Source of the DNA: Streptomyces sp. ISL-1
GTDB taxonomy: Bacteria; Actinomycetota; Actinomycetes; Streptomycetales; Streptomycetaceae
Length of the DNA stretch: 32,692 nt
NCBI RefSeq assembly: GCF_018614585.1
Contig: NZ_JAGGOI010000062.1
Span: 1 to 32,692 of the forward strand
Direction: 5' to 3'
A program made the translations under genes and the position numbers. How positions within the stretch are numbered: position 1 is the stretch's first letter; every line of letters begins with the position of its first letter. Below the pieces are notes generated by a model. That model worked only from the letters and a program-made list of their open reading frames with translations. It made no database searches and was not told the DNA's origin. This document shows positions 14,179 through 21,410 of this stretch, piece after piece.

Positions 14179-15510
14179 ATGGACCCCGAAGCCAGTCTCG
14201 GCTCCCTTTCGCACGTTCCCGGAACGGGGCGGCCGGTCCCCGAAGCCGAGCTTGGACTCGTGCAGCGGTGGCGTTCGGGGGGAGGTGAACTGGTCGAGCT
14301 GCTGTCCCAGGTGCGCGAGCGGTTCGGCAGTATCGCCGCGTTCCGCCTCGGGCCAGCCTCCACCGTTCTCGTCACCGACCCCCAGGCGGTCCAGCACGTA
14401 CTCGCCCGGCACCCGGAGCGGTACGTCAAGCGGTCCCACCGCGCCCGTCTACTGATCGGCGACGGAGTCCTCGCCGCCACAGGTGCGGCGTGGAAGCGCC
14501 AACGCCGCTTGTTGCAGTCCCAGTTCACCGGTACCGGGATGCGCCGCTACGAACAGCGGATCACTGAGGCTGCCCGGACCACAGCCGGGCGCTGGGGCGG
14601 GTACGCCCGTACCGGGCAAACCCTCGATGTCGGGCGGGAGATGCGCCGCTTCGCCCTGGACGCCATCTGGCGCTCTCTTACCGGGCACCCCCTCGATGAC
14701 GGGACCGAGCGCGAACTGGCCGCCGTGGCAGCCGTGGCGGCCGCCCTTCCGACGCTGCCCGCTGATGTCACCGACGCCCAGGACGCCGTTGCCGCCGATC
14801 TCGCCCGGATCGATGCGGTCGCCCGGCATGCCATCGAGGCCGCCCGCGGCGGGGCGGTCGGCCCCGACGGCCCGGGCCTGCTGCACGTCCTGATCGACGC
14901 CGCCAACGAGCGCCCCGAGTACACCGACCGGCTGATCCGCGACGAGCTGGTCACGTTGCTCGTGGCTGGGCACGAGACCACCGCCATCACCCTGACCTGG
15001 CTCTACTTGCTCCTCGACCGGTACCCCGCCGCCCGCGAACAAGCTCTCGCCGCCGGCGACGAAGGTTCGACGCAACGCCGCCAGGCCATCCAGGCTCTCG
15101 TCCATGAGACGCTCCGGCTCTACCCGTCCGCCTGGATCCTGCCCCGCCACGCCACCGAGGACGACACCCTCGCCGGCTACACCGTCGAGGCGGGCACCGA
15201 CATCCTGATCTGCCCGTACCTCACGCACCGCGATCCTGAGCTGTGGCCGGACCCAGAGCACTTCGACCCTCGGCGCTTCATCACCCCGGACGGCCGACCT
15301 GCCCACCCGGGCGCCTTCTTCCCCTTCGGCATCGGTCCCCGCGCCTGCCTCGGTCTGCAATTCGCGCTCCGCGAATCGACGGTCCTGCTCGAACACCTGC
15401 TGCCAGTCCACACCCTGGCCTTCTCCTCCACCCCCACGAAGGCGGCGTACGGCATCATCGTCCGCCCCGACGGCCCCACCCCCGCGACCTTGGAACCGCC
15501 ACGCACCTGA
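14179..15510 (+). CDS. Cytochrome P450 monooxygenase
   Basis: 443 residues from ATG at 14179, with AGGAG 8 bp upstream. It has the complete P450 signature set: I-helix AGHETT at 263-268 (acidic/threonine oxygen-activation pair); K-helix ETLR at 310-313; meander DPELWPDPEHFDPRRF; and the heme loop FPFGIGPRACLG with thiolate ligand Cys390. The N-terminus (VPGTGRPVP) has no membrane anchor, so it is soluble. It will need ferredoxin and ferredoxin reductase, and neither is encoded nearby. The C-helix WKRQRRLLQSQF and the overall shape resemble the CYP4/CYP102-like branch found in terpene- or fatty-acid-oxidising Streptomyces P450s; the substrate cannot be assigned. It converges on the nucleotide-sugar dehydrogenase operon through a shared hairpin, so it is a separate transcription unit. 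Confidence 0.95.
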   Translation: MDPEASLGSLSHVPGTGRPVPEAELGLVQRWRSGGGELVELLSQVRERFGSIAAFRLGPASTVLVTDPQAVQHVLARHPERYVKRSHRARLLIGDGVLAATGAAWKRQRRLLQSQFTGTGMRRYEQRITEAARTTAGRWGGYARTGQTLDVGREMRRFALDAIWRSLTGHPLDDGTERELAAVAAVAAALPTLPADVTDAQDAVAADLARIDAVARHAIEAARGGAVGPDGPGLLHVLIDAANERPEYTDRLIRDELVTLLVAGHETTAITLTWLYLLLDRYPAAREQALAAGDEGSTQRRQAIQALVHETLRLYPSAWILPRHATEDDTLAGYTVEAGTDILICPYLTHRDPELWPDPEHFDPRRFITPDGRPAHPGAFFPFGIGPRACLGLQFALRESTVLLEHLLPVHTLAFSSTPTKAAYGIIVRPDGPTPATLEPPRT

Positions 15511-15662
15511 AGTGCGCGGCGGTCGCGGGAGGCGCAGACGCCGGAGAACGGGCACATGGCTTCCCTGTCAAGTCTGTGCGTGTTGCGGCAGCCTTCCTGG
15601 CTTCCTTCTTCTCCTGCCGCCATGGTGACGCTCAGTAGAAGGGGACAGCTCCGCATCAACCG

Positions 15663-15698
15663 CAGACGGCCAGCTCCTCCCCGGGTGCTGGCCGTCTG
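15663..15698. terminator. Bidirectional terminator between P450 and dehydrogenase operon
   Basis: CAGACGGCCAGC at 15663-15674 and GCTGGCCGTCTG at 15687-15698 form a perfect 12-bp stem around a 12-base loop. It lies between two convergent genes, 153 bp after the P450 stop and 28 bp after the dehydrogenase stop, so it can serve both. Confidence 0.8.
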
Positions 15699-15726
15699 TG
15701 GTGGTGCGTCGTTCTTTGCCTCGGGA

Positions 15727-17046
15727 TCAAGGACGGCCGAGGGCTCGATAGGTCCATCCGGCCTCGCGCCAGGTGTCGGGGCTGAGGGTGCCGCGGCCGT
15801 CGATGACCATCGGCTGAGTGGGGCGGTGGACGAGACGATGCGGGTCGATGTGACCGAACTCTGCCCACTCGGTCAGGTGCAGCAGCAGGTCGGCGTCCTG
15901 GACGGCGGCGATCGGGTCGTCGATGTAGTCGAGTTCGGGGTGGAGCTTGCGGGCGTTGTCGAGGGCCTTGGGGTCGGTGACGGTGACCTGGGCGCCGAGT
16001 TCGTGGAGTTTCTGGGCGGCGGCGAGGGCGGGTGAGTCGCGGATATCGTCGGTGTTCGGTTTGAAGGCGGCGCCCCAGACGGTGATCCGCTTGCCCATGA
16101 GATTGCCGTCGAGCTGTTCGCGGGCGAGGTCGATGATGGCCTCGCGGCGGCGGGTGTTGACCGCGTCGGCTTCGCGGAGGATGCCGGTGGCCGCTTCGGC
16201 GCCGAGCACGGCGGCCTGGGCGATGAAGCCGCGGACGTCCTTGGGCAGGCAGCCGCCGCCGAAGCCGAGGCCGGGCCGCATCCCGCGCCGGCCGATGCGG
16301 AGGTCGTGGCCGAGGATCTCGGCGAGCTGGTGGACGTCGGCGTCGGACTTCTCGCAGATCTCGGCCATCGCGTTGATGAAGGAGATCTTGGTGGCGAGGA
16401 AGGAGTTCGCGGCGCCCTTGGCGAGTTCAGCGGTGGCCCAGTCGGTGACGATCGTCGGGGTCCCGGATTCGATGATCTTCGCGAAGCATTGCCGGAGCAT
16501 GGCCTCGGCCCAGGTCTGCTCTTCCTGGAAGCCGAGGACAAGCCGGTCGGGGTGGAGGGTGTCTTCGATGGCGAACGATTCGCGCAGGAACTCGGGGTTC
16601 CAGGCGACCTCGACCTGGTCGCCGGCTGGGGCGTGGTCCCGCAGGATCTCGGCGACGCGGGGTGCGGTGCCGACCGGGACGGTCGACTTGACCGCGATCA
16701 CGGCCGGACCGGTCAGACGCGGGGCGAGCTGTCGGACCGCGGAATAGAGGTGGGTGAGGTCGTAGGTGTCCTTGCCGGGCGTTTGCGGGGTGCCGACCCC
16801 GATGAAGTGCAGGTCGGCGAAGTGGGCGGCTTCGGCGTAGGAGGCGGTGAACTTCAGGCGGCCCGAGGCGGTGTGTTTGGCCAGCAGGTCGTCCAGGTCG
16901 CGTTCGAAGAACGGCGCTTTGCCGGAGTTGAGGACGGCGACCTTGCCCATGTCGCAGTCCATGCCGAGGACTTCGTGGCCGAGTTCGGCCATGCAGGCCG
17001 CGTGGGTGGCGCCGAGGTAGCCGCAGCCGACGACGGTGAGCTTCAC
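15727..17046 (-). CDS. ugd: UDP-glucose/GDP-mannose-type nucleotide-sugar dehydrogenase
   Basis: 439 residues from GTG at 17046, with GGAAGGA about 9 bp upstream. It has an N-terminal Rossmann fold (MKLTVVGCGYLGATHAACMA); the central region AVKSTVPVGT and WNPEFLRESFAIED, with the catalytic Glu; the active-site Cys266 in GFGGGCLPKDVRGF; and a C-terminal UDP-binding domain (WGAAFKPNTDDIRDSPAL). All catalytic features of UDP-glucose 6-dehydrogenases are present. The reaction is a two-step NAD-dependent oxidation of UDP-hexose to UDP-hexuronate; the exact sugar (glucose, mannose or N-acetyl forms) is not settled by sequence. It is the last gene of a three-gene operon, 56 bp after the Nudix gene, with an amidotransferase at the head, suggesting that the uronate is modified further. 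Confidence 0.93.
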   Translation of the reverse strand: MKLTVVGCGYLGATHAACMAELGHEVLGMDCDMGKVAVLNSGKAPFFERDLDDLLAKHTASGRLKFTASYAEAAHFADLHFIGVGTPQTPGKDTYDLTHLYSAVRQLAPRLTGPAVIAVKSTVPVGTAPRVAEILRDHAPAGDQVEVAWNPEFLRESFAIEDTLHPDRLVLGFQEEQTWAEAMLRQCFAKIIESGTPTIVTDWATAELAKGAANSFLATKISFINAMAEICEKSDADVHQLAEILGHDLRIGRRGMRPGLGFGGGCLPKDVRGFIAQAAVLGAEAATGILREADAVNTRRREAIIDLAREQLDGNLMGKRITVWGAAFKPNTDDIRDSPALAAAQKLHELGAQVTVTDPKALDNARKLHPELDYIDDPIAAVQDADLLLHLTEWAEFGHIDPHRLVHRPTQPMVIDGRGTLSPDTWREAGWTYRALGRP

Positions 17047-17102
17047 GAGCGTGTCCTTCCAGATGGGGCCGCCGCCCGGCCGCCCCCTTCCCGGGGACGG
17101 GT

Positions 17103-17540
17103 TCAGGCGGGCTGGGCGGCCAGGTAGTGGTTGATCCCGTCCCGGATGAACGGCGGGATCGTGAGGATGTCGAGGTGTTCGGGGGCGAAGAACTTGAGCT
17201 TGACGCCCTCGGCCAGCGGCAGCGTGGTCTCGTCGCCGTCCCAGTCGGCGGCGAAGAAGCTGATCAGCTGGCCGGAGCCGTGTTCGTCGCGGATCTCGAA
17301 GAGTTCGGTGAGATTCCTGGGGGCGAGTCCGGCTTCCTCGTCGAGCTCGCGGACGATCGTCTCTGCGGGGCTCTCGCCGTCGTCGGTGCCGCCCCCGAGC
17401 AGGCTCCAGTGGGCGGGCCAGGCGATGTTGGGCAGGTCGTCCCGCAGGTGCATCAGGAGGTCGCCGCGCCGGTTCGTGATGATGGCGACCGCGCCGCGGG
17501 CGGTGGCCGGGCCCTTGGGGCGGGTGGGGTCAGAGTGCAT
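17103..17540 (-). CDS. Nudix hydrolase (operon member)
   Basis: 145 residues from ATG at 17540, 28 bp after the amidotransferase stop. It has a perfect Nudix box: GGTDDGESPAETIVRELDEE followed by AGL, fitting GX5EX7REUXEEXGU. Upstream is the usual strand pair (GAVAIITNRRGDLLMHLRDD) and the segment WSLLGGG. The C-terminal half (ISFFAADWDGDETTLPLAEG, FFAPEHLDIL) matches small Streptomyces Nudix proteins. These enzymes cleave nucleoside-diphosphate-linked compounds. The operon position, between the amidotransferase and the UDP-sugar dehydrogenase, suggests a nucleotide-sugar or acyl-nucleotide substrate, which is inference. It is unrelated in orthology to the Nudix gene inside the IS5 element. 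Confidence 0.92.
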   Translation of the reverse strand: MHSDPTRPKGPATARGAVAIITNRRGDLLMHLRDDLPNIAWPAHWSLLGGGTDDGESPAETIVRELDEEAGLAPRNLTELFEIRDEHGSGQLISFFAADWDGDETTLPLAEGVKLKFFAPEHLDILTIPPFIRDGINHYLAAQPA

Positions 17541-17568
17541 CCCGTCACCGTAGTAAGGGAGTTGGGGA

Positions 17569-19335
17569 TCATGCGGCAGCCCTCACCGTCTGGTCTGAAA
17601 ACCAGGCGGCTGCCAGCAGGGCCTGCATCCTGGTGCGGTCGAACCGGCCGCCGGGCTTGAGGCCGCCCATCAGCAGCGGCTGCAGCGAGGACGGGGCCTC
17701 GGCGAGCGCGGTGTGGATCTGGGCGTCCGCCCAGCCCGCGAGGGGGCCGTTCAGCCAGGTGGGGACCGGAGAGGCGAAGCCGAGCTTGTCCCGGCTCCCC
17801 CAGAGCTCACGGGGCAGGCCGAGGGCCTTCGCGGCGTCCCGCAGGATCCGCTTGCCCGCCGCCGGATCTGCGATCTTGTGGTCGGCCGGGAGCCGGTAGG
17901 ACAGCTCGATCAGATCGCGGGCCAGGTAAGGGGACCGGCGCTCTAACGCGTAGGCGGAGGCGAGCTTGTCGCTCGTCATCACCAGTGGCCGCCAGGCCGT
18001 CGCCAGATCGGCCAGGGTCAGCCCCCTGGCCAGGTCGCCGCCGGCCCGTTCCATCGCGTCGGCGACCCGGTCCCGGATGCGGTTCTCGGGGTCGGGGCCG
18101 CGCAGGATGAGCCGGGTGACCGCCTCGACCGGCTCCAGCTCCTGGCCTGCAGCGTGCAGGAGCTTGGCGGCCAGTGGCTGGTAGGCGTCCAGGCCCGCCT
18201 TTAGGACGGCGTCTGGGCCGAACAGGACCAGGGCATGGCGGATGTAGCCCATCAGGAACTCGTCCGGGCCGAGCCCGCCGACCACCACCTTCAGGCCGAG
18301 GTCGGAGACCTTCCGGTAAGCCATGTGCTCGAAGAACATGGACGCGTCGCCCATCGGGTAGTCCAGCGCGGACATCATGTGCGGCAGGATCTTGGTGAAG
18401 TCGATGTGGTCCGGCTCGACCACCACCAGCTCGGCCCCGATGTCCCGGGCGATCCTCGCGGCGGCGTCCGACTCGTCCAGGCGGTCCTGGCCCGGGTAGG
18501 AGACGGTGACGCAGACCGGCGGCCGCATCAGGTAAGCCAGCAGTCCAGAGTCCAGGCCGCCGGACAGCAGCAGCGCGAAGTCGCAGCCAGGGGCCCGTAG
18601 CGGAACCTGGTCGGCCAGCACGACCGAGAATGCAGCCAGGGCCTGGCGGTAGTCGCCCGCGAACGGCAGCCGGTTCTCCAGCCGCCACCAGGTGTGCTGG
18701 TCGAGCGAGCCGGTCACGACGTCGAAGGTCAGTAACGTCGCCGGGGCCAGCAGCTGGATGCCCTGGAACGGAGTGTCGACTCCGACGGGGGTCTCGATCG
18801 CCAGCATCTCCGGGCGGACGATCAGCGGCGCCGAGCCGTATCCGGTCAAGGTGGTGACCTCGGAGGCGAACGCGAGCCGGCCACCGTCCAGGCGCCAGTA
18901 GAGCGGCTTCTCCCCCAGCCGGTCCCGGGCCAGGAACAGCTTGCCGATGCGCGGGTCGTAGACCGCGAGGGCGAACATGCCGTCCAGCCCGTCCATGCAG
19001 GACGGTCCAAGTTTCGTCCATGCCTCGAGGACCAGGTGGGCGTCGGTCTCCTTCTCGGCGAGCTCGATGCCCCAGGCGGCGGCCTGCTGCCGGTAGTTGT
19101 AGATCTCGCCGTTGAAGGCCAGCAACACCCCGGAGGTGCGGGCCAGGTAGGGGCCGGGGTGGGCGAGCGGGTCCACGATCAGCAGCGTGTTCATGGACAG
19201 CACCGCCCGCCCATCCGAGCCGGCGGCGTGCATGGTGCCGTCCGGGCCGCGGTAGTGCTGGGCGATGCCCATAGCCTTCACCGTCGTCTGGTGCCACTGA
19301 GCGTCCGGTCCGGCCAGTCCTGCGATTCCGCGCAT
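17569..19335 (-). CDS. Asparagine-synthetase-like amidotransferase lacking the glutaminase cysteine
   Basis: 588 residues from ATG at 19335, with GGGGGTG about 8 bp upstream; the open frame extends to 19443, but the family starts at this methionine. The N-terminal class II glutamine amidotransferase fold is recognisable (QHYRGPDG, LLAFNGEIYNYRQQ, MDGLDGMFALAVYD, ARDRLGEKPLYW). The C-terminal ATP-pyrophosphatase domain has PP-loop LLSGGLDSGLLAYL, GGLGPDEFLMGY, RRSPYLARDLIELSYRLPAD and SRDKLGFASPVPTWL. The canonical start MCGI is MRGI here: codon 2 is CGC, so the nucleophilic Cys2 is absent. The HRRLxIxD segment that supplies the glutamine-binding Arg reads MNTLLIVD. As in beta-lactam synthetases, the glutaminase site is probably dead, leaving an ATP-dependent amide-forming enzyme that uses ammonia or another amine. 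It heads the Nudix/dehydrogenase operon. Confidence 0.92.
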   Translation of the reverse strand: MRGIAGLAGPDAQWHQTTVKAMGIAQHYRGPDGTMHAAGSDGRAVLSMNTLLIVDPLAHPGPYLARTSGVLLAFNGEIYNYRQQAAAWGIELAEKETDAHLVLEAWTKLGPSCMDGLDGMFALAVYDPRIGKLFLARDRLGEKPLYWRLDGGRLAFASEVTTLTGYGSAPLIVRPEMLAIETPVGVDTPFQGIQLLAPATLLTFDVVTGSLDQHTWWRLENRLPFAGDYRQALAAFSVVLADQVPLRAPGCDFALLLSGGLDSGLLAYLMRPPVCVTVSYPGQDRLDESDAAARIARDIGAELVVVEPDHIDFTKILPHMMSALDYPMGDASMFFEHMAYRKVSDLGLKVVVGGLGPDEFLMGYIRHALVLFGPDAVLKAGLDAYQPLAAKLLHAAGQELEPVEAVTRLILRGPDPENRIRDRVADAMERAGGDLARGLTLADLATAWRPLVMTSDKLASAYALERRSPYLARDLIELSYRLPADHKIADPAAGKRILRDAAKALGLPRELWGSRDKLGFASPVPTWLNGPLAGWADAQIHTALAEAPSSLQPLLMGGLKPGGRFDRTRMQALLAAAWFSDQTVRAAA

Positions 19336-19538
19336 CTGGTTCACCCCCGAGAGTGAGCGTTGGTGCCCTGTCGGCGGCCACCGCCGGAAGGAGCCTGGTC
19401 CAGTTCCGGCGGCGGCCTGGGCCTTCATCACAGCGGTCAGCAAGAAGACCGGGGAGGGCTCGCAGTGGGGCTCACAACTCGCGTGCGCGGTTCACTGCGG
19501 CCCCCGAAGGCAATACCCTCGGTGACCCAACACGCGTA

Positions 19539-19610
19539 TCGCGTACGACTCTTCGTGCCCAGCGGTGGGTTCGCGTACGACTGAAAATCCTCAGCCGTCC
19601 GCGTACCGCT
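19539..19610. promoter_or_regulatory. Repeated CGCGTACGACT boxes in the divergent promoter region
   Basis: TCGCGTACGACT occurs exactly at 19539-19550 and 19571-19582, starts 32 bp apart (about three helical turns). A related box, CCGCGTACCGCT, lies at 19599-19610 (9 of 12 positions). Each perfect copy holds the palindrome CGTACG. They lie in the 336-bp gap between the amidotransferase operon (-) and the TPR regulator (+), close to the regulator start. They are probable operators, most likely for the adjacent regulator. Confidence 0.6.
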
Positions 19611-19671
19611 TTCTGGGCCCAGTCGAGACGAGCTCGTGCGCAACGCTCCAGTACTGGTCAAGGGGGACGTC

Positions 19672-21069
19672 GTGGCATCGACCGTCCGTCGGACCCGTCC
19701 GCCCAATACGGACCTGTCCCGGCTGATCGAAGCCTCCGGTGCGAGCCACAAGTCCCTGGCTCTGCGCGTCAACCAGCTCGCCCACCAGGCCGGGATAGAG
19801 ACCGACTACTCGCATACCTCCGTGGCGAACTGGTGCCGGCGCGGGATGACCCCGAAGCCGCCGGTGCCCCGGCTGCTGGCCCAAGCTCTTGGGGAACGGT
19901 TGGGGCGGCCCGTCAATCTCGCGGAAATCGGTATGGGCGAGGCAGAGACAATCGACGCTTCGGTGGGGTTGGATTTCTCGCGAGATCCCGCCGACGCCGT
20001 CCGTGTCGCCACTTCGTTCTGGAGCTCCGTGAACCGCCGCGACTTCCTCAAGGACACCGGGTCCGGCTTCGCCGTGTCCGCGTTCACCGTCCCCGTCACC
20101 CGCTGGCTCGTCAGCCCCGCCGACGAGACCGCCGACCACCAGGGCGGCCAGCAAGTCGGCCGCTCGGACCTGGACGAACTGCGCGAAGCCGCCGACCACG
20201 CCCGCCACTGGGACTCCAAATACGGCGGCGGGAACTGGAAGTCCAGCTCCGTCACCGACTGCCTGGAACACCGGGCCGCCCCACTCCTGCAGGGCTCCTT
20301 CTCCGACGGCGTCGGCCGTGAACTTTTCAGCGTGACCGCCGAGTTGTCCCGGCTGGCCGGGTGGACCGCGTTCGACGTCGGCCAGCACGACGCCGCCCAG
20401 CGGCACTTCATCCAGGCCCTCCGCCTGGCCCGCGCGGGCGGGGATGTGCAGCTGGGCTGCTATGTCCTGACCACGATGGCCATGCAGTCCCTGATGCGGG
20501 GCTTCGCGTCCGAGGCCGTGGACATGGCCCAGGGCGCCTTCGAGCGCGCCAAGGGGCAGGCGGCGCCGAGGGTGCTGGCGTTCACCAAGCTGATCGAGGC
20601 CCGCGCTCACGCCCGCGAGAACGACCCCAAGGCCGCCTCACGGGCCCTCGCGGCCTCCGAGGACCTGCTGGGCGAAGCCAGGGCCGACAGCGGCCACGAG
20701 CCCGGATGGATCGACTTCTATCACCACGCCCGCCTCTCGGCGGACGCCGCCGAGGTCTTCCGCGACCTGAGGAACCCGAAGGCCGCCCTCGCCTGGAACA
20801 AGCAGGCTGCCGCGATGCCGACCGGGGTGTTCACCCGCTCTGTCGGGATGCGGCTCGCCATCGTCGGGACCGCCCATCTGCAGGCCCGCGACCTCGACCA
20901 TGGCCTCGAACTCGGCAATCGCTCCGTTGACATCCTCGCCCGCGTTCAGTCCAGCCGGGCCAAGGACTACGTCCGCGAGTTCAACGCAGCTCTGGCGCCT
21001 TGGCGGCGCGAGCCGGCCGTCCGCGAGTTCGTCCACCGCACCCGCTCCGAACTCGGTGTCGCCGCCTGA
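19672..21069 (+). CDS. HTH regulator with TPR-like helical repeats (NsdA-like)
   Basis: 465 residues from GTG at 19672, chosen because AAGGGGGA lies 8 bp upstream; the frame is open to 19636. The N-terminal HTH-like domain (about 5-75) reads LSRLIEASGASHKSLALRVN, then TSVANWCRRGMTPKPPVPRL, as in Streptomyces XRE-related regulators that pair the HTH with a large helical domain. NRRDFLKDTGSG follows at about 120-135, a conserved linker rather than a Tat signal. Residues from about 165 on are TPR-like helices (SRLAGWTAFDVGQHDAAQRH, MAMQSLMRGFASEAVDMAQG). This architecture occurs in NsdA and related repressors of development and antibiotic production. It is divergent from the amidotransferase operon, with repeated boxes in between, so control of that operon and of itself is likely. 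It ends in a very strong hairpin. Confidence 0.88.
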   Translation: MASTVRRTRPPNTDLSRLIEASGASHKSLALRVNQLAHQAGIETDYSHTSVANWCRRGMTPKPPVPRLLAQALGERLGRPVNLAEIGMGEAETIDASVGLDFSRDPADAVRVATSFWSSVNRRDFLKDTGSGFAVSAFTVPVTRWLVSPADETADHQGGQQVGRSDLDELREAADHARHWDSKYGGGNWKSSSVTDCLEHRAAPLLQGSFSDGVGRELFSVTAELSRLAGWTAFDVGQHDAAQRHFIQALRLARAGGDVQLGCYVLTTMAMQSLMRGFASEAVDMAQGAFERAKGQAAPRVLAFTKLIEARAHARENDPKAASRALAASEDLLGEARADSGHEPGWIDFYHHARLSADAAEVFRDLRNPKAALAWNKQAAAMPTGVFTRSVGMRLAIVGTAHLQARDLDHGLELGNRSVDILARVQSSRAKDYVREFNAALAPWRREPAVREFVHRTRSELGVAA

Positions 21070-21074
21070 GTGGT

Positions 21075-21126
21075 GCCCGCCCGCCTCGTTCTGCCCGTGC
21101 TCGCGGGCAGAACGAGGCGGGCGGGC
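21075..21126 (+). terminator. Very long perfect hairpin after the regulator gene
   Basis: Positions 21075-21097 and 21104-21126 are a perfect 23-bp inverted repeat with a 6-base loop (TGCTCG), beginning 5 bp after the regulator stop codon. The stem is nearly all GC, as in factor-independent terminators of Streptomyces. A stem this long also blocks transcription arriving from the right. Confidence 0.85.
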
Positions 21127-21410
21127 TGGCGTGATTGCCGGCCGGGCTCGGGTGCGGGGTGCAACGGCACCACCGGGGCCCGCTTGCGGCCCTGCTTGCC
21201 GCGAAGCTGGTCGTTCTCGACCTCCAGCACGTTCACCACCCGGGCGAACATCCCGGGCGGCGGGCCCGCGTGGTCTACGCGGCCAGCTCGAGGGCGTGCG
21301 TCTGCCCAGCTTCCCGCTCAAGCAGCGCGATGCCGTGGCGCCTCCCGCCCACCTTCCGGTCTGGGCTCGCGATCGGATCCCGCCCGCACCCGACGATCCG
21401 AGGGTGTGTG
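21127..21410. other. Unassigned region, possible minus-strand remnant
   Basis: There is no clear gene. On the minus strand, a short segment from ATG 21251 reads MFARVVNVLEVENDQLRGKQ, then GRKRAPVVPLHP. It looks like the coiled, acidic/basic C-terminus of a lost protein and runs into the hairpin. Another minus-strand stretch ending at 21275 (DRKVGGRRHGIALLEREAGQ) also looks protein-like, but it overlaps the probable N-terminal region of the integrase on the other strand. I cannot decide between them. Confidence 0.35.

Noticed and set aside
14449..15555. Minus-strand 368-codon frame
   Set aside because: It is antisense to the P450, which has every conserved P450 motif; this frame has none.
16306..17127. 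Plus-strand 273-codon frame
   Set aside because: It is antisense to the nucleotide-sugar dehydrogenase with its GGGCLPKD active site; Gly/Val-rich shadow.
17807..19381. Minus-strand 524-codon frame in another phase
   Set aside because: It overlaps the amidotransferase in an alternate frame; Arg/Pro/Gly-rich with no domain.
20028..20075. NRRDFLKDTG as a Tat signal in the regulator
   Set aside because: It lies about 120 residues inside the protein after an HTH domain. The motif is a conserved linker of this regulator family, not an N-terminal export signal.
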